NCBI GenBank assembly: GCA_017626655.1
Contig: JAGAIH010000226.1
Coordinates: 1 to 5,702, forward strand
Direction of reading: 5' to 3'
Source: Clostridia bacterium
Lineage (GTDB): Bacteria > Bacillota_A > Clostridia > Oscillospirales > CAG-272
DNA length: 5,702 nucleotides
A model generated the notes under the pieces. It was not told where the DNA came from, did no database searches, and saw only the letters and a program-made list of their open reading frames with translations. How positions within the stretch are numbered: position 1 is the stretch's first letter; the number at the start of each line of letters is the position of its first letter. The translations under genes were made by a program, and so were the position numbers. Of the stretch, positions 5,142 to 5,702 are shown piece after piece.

Positions 5142-5702
5142 ATGACCAAGCGTATCATTGCTATGTTGCTCTGCGCGCTGATGATCCTGTCCATGATCCC
5201 TGTCATGGCCATCAGCACCTCCGCCGCAGCCGACGGTATGTGGAACACCTACCGCTTCGCAAGCGAGTACGACGACCCCGACGAGGAGCCCGATCCCAAC
5301 GAGGAGCCCTCCGTCTACAAGCCCGAGCCCGGCTACACCTACACCTCTGAGGGCTTTACCATCGTTCCCGCTGACTACACCGACACCACTCCCTCCATGT
5401 CTGTCGTGTCCAAGGACAAGCAGAACATCAAGGACGGTATCTACCTCCAGTTCCGTATCGACGACTACTCCTACGACGGTGGCACCGGCGCAGACCAGTG
5501 GATCTGCCTGTCCCTGACCACCGAGGAGAAGGTCGCCCCCGGCTCTACCAACTACGGCGGAGGCTGGCTGACCCTGATCCGCGGCACCGGTAACGGTGCC
5601 GGTACCTCCCTGCCTCACCTGACCGATCCCGCCACCGAGGACTTCGGCGGTACCTTCAACAACAAGGGTTCCATCGCCATTACCGCTCCCCTGGATGACG
5701 AC
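5142..5702 (+). CDS. Secreted protein with signal peptide and acidic linker, function unknown, C-terminus cut off
   Basis: The visible 187 residues run off the right edge. Residues 1-30 form a clear Sec signal peptide: a short basic start (MTKR), a hydrophobic core (IIAMLLCALMILSMIPVMA) and a small-residue end (STSAAA), with cleavage probably after Ala30. There is no lipobox cysteine near the cleavage site, so it is not a lipoprotein. Residues 44-56 (DDPDEEPDPNEEP) form an acidic, proline-rich linker, then a beta-rich segment (about 65-187) with DDYSYDGGTGADQWICLSL and YGGGWLTLIRGTGNGAG. This aromatic, glycine-rich pattern resembles extracellular jelly-roll or concanavalin-like carbohydrate-binding modules, but I do not recognise a named family. 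A strong promoter, structured leader, good ribosome site and more GGT/CGT codons than upstream suggest high expression. Being truncated, it may be a multidomain wall protein or polysaccharide-active enzyme. It appears to be a separate transcription unit from the glycoside hydrolase. Confidence 0.8.
   Translation, partial: MTKRIIAMLLCALMILSMIPVMAISTSAAADGMWNTYRFASEYDDPDEEPDPNEEPSVYKPEPGYTYTSEGFTIVPADYTDTTPSMSVVSKDKQNIKDGIYLQFRIDDYSYDGGTGADQWICLSLTTEEKVAPGSTNYGGGWLTLIRGTGNGAGTSLPHLTDPATEDFGGTFNNKGSIAITAPLDDD
5582..5601 (+). other. Perfect 8-bp inverted repeat with GTAA loop inside the secreted-protein gene
   Basis: CGGCACCG (5582-5589), loop GTAA and CGGTGCCG (5594-5601) form a perfect GC-rich hairpin. 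In RNA the loop GUAA is a GNRA tetraloop. It encodes the end of Arg147 through Gly154 of the gly/thr-rich segment. No T tract follows, so it is not an intrinsic terminator. It may simply reflect repetitive Gly-Thr codons (GGC/GGT, ACC). Confidence 0.5.

Overview
The window looks like a piece of a GC-rich Bacillota (Clostridia-type) chromosome, plausibly a gut or rumen anaerobe of the Oscillospirales kind. The basis is the combination of near-consensus sigma-A promoters standing as AT-rich islands in GC-rich DNA, strong AGGAGG-type ribosome binding sites, C/G-ending codons, and the gene families present. The lineage cannot be narrowed further from the sequence alone.

Layout. On the minus strand, a promoter at 1585-1613 drives an RtcB-family RNA ligase gene (344-1534). 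Eighteen bases after it comes a PHP-domain phosphoesterase gene (start at 325) that runs off the left edge. Divergently, a perfect TTGACA-17-TATAAT promoter (1718-1746) drives a YhcC/YtqA-family (TIGR01212) radical SAM gene, which starts at a GTG at 1775. A cytoplasmic family-78-type glycoside hydrolase (alpha-L-rhamnosidase-like, 2840-4972) follows 90 bases later with no convincing promoter of its own. A third near-consensus promoter (5041-5069) and a short hairpin-rich leader precede a secreted protein (from 5142) that runs off the right edge.

How the genes may work together. RtcB (RNA end ligation) and the radical SAM protein (a family with a tRNA wobble-uridine modification member in Bacillus) share a 240-base divergent control region, so RNA metabolism is a plausible common theme. 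The PHP gene is the less certain partner: it resembles histidinol-phosphatases, but the PHP fold also includes RNA-end-processing enzymes. The glycoside hydrolase and the secreted protein look like carbohydrate-use and surface functions with no obvious link to the RNA genes.

I see no RNA gene, CRISPR array, insertion sequence or phage element, and no clear undescribed multi-gene system. The points most worth a second look are the divergent guanylate-binding loop of this RtcB, the rtcB-PHP pairing, and the structured leader plus GNRA-capped coding hairpin of the secreted protein. No stretch longer than 240 bases lacks a gene.
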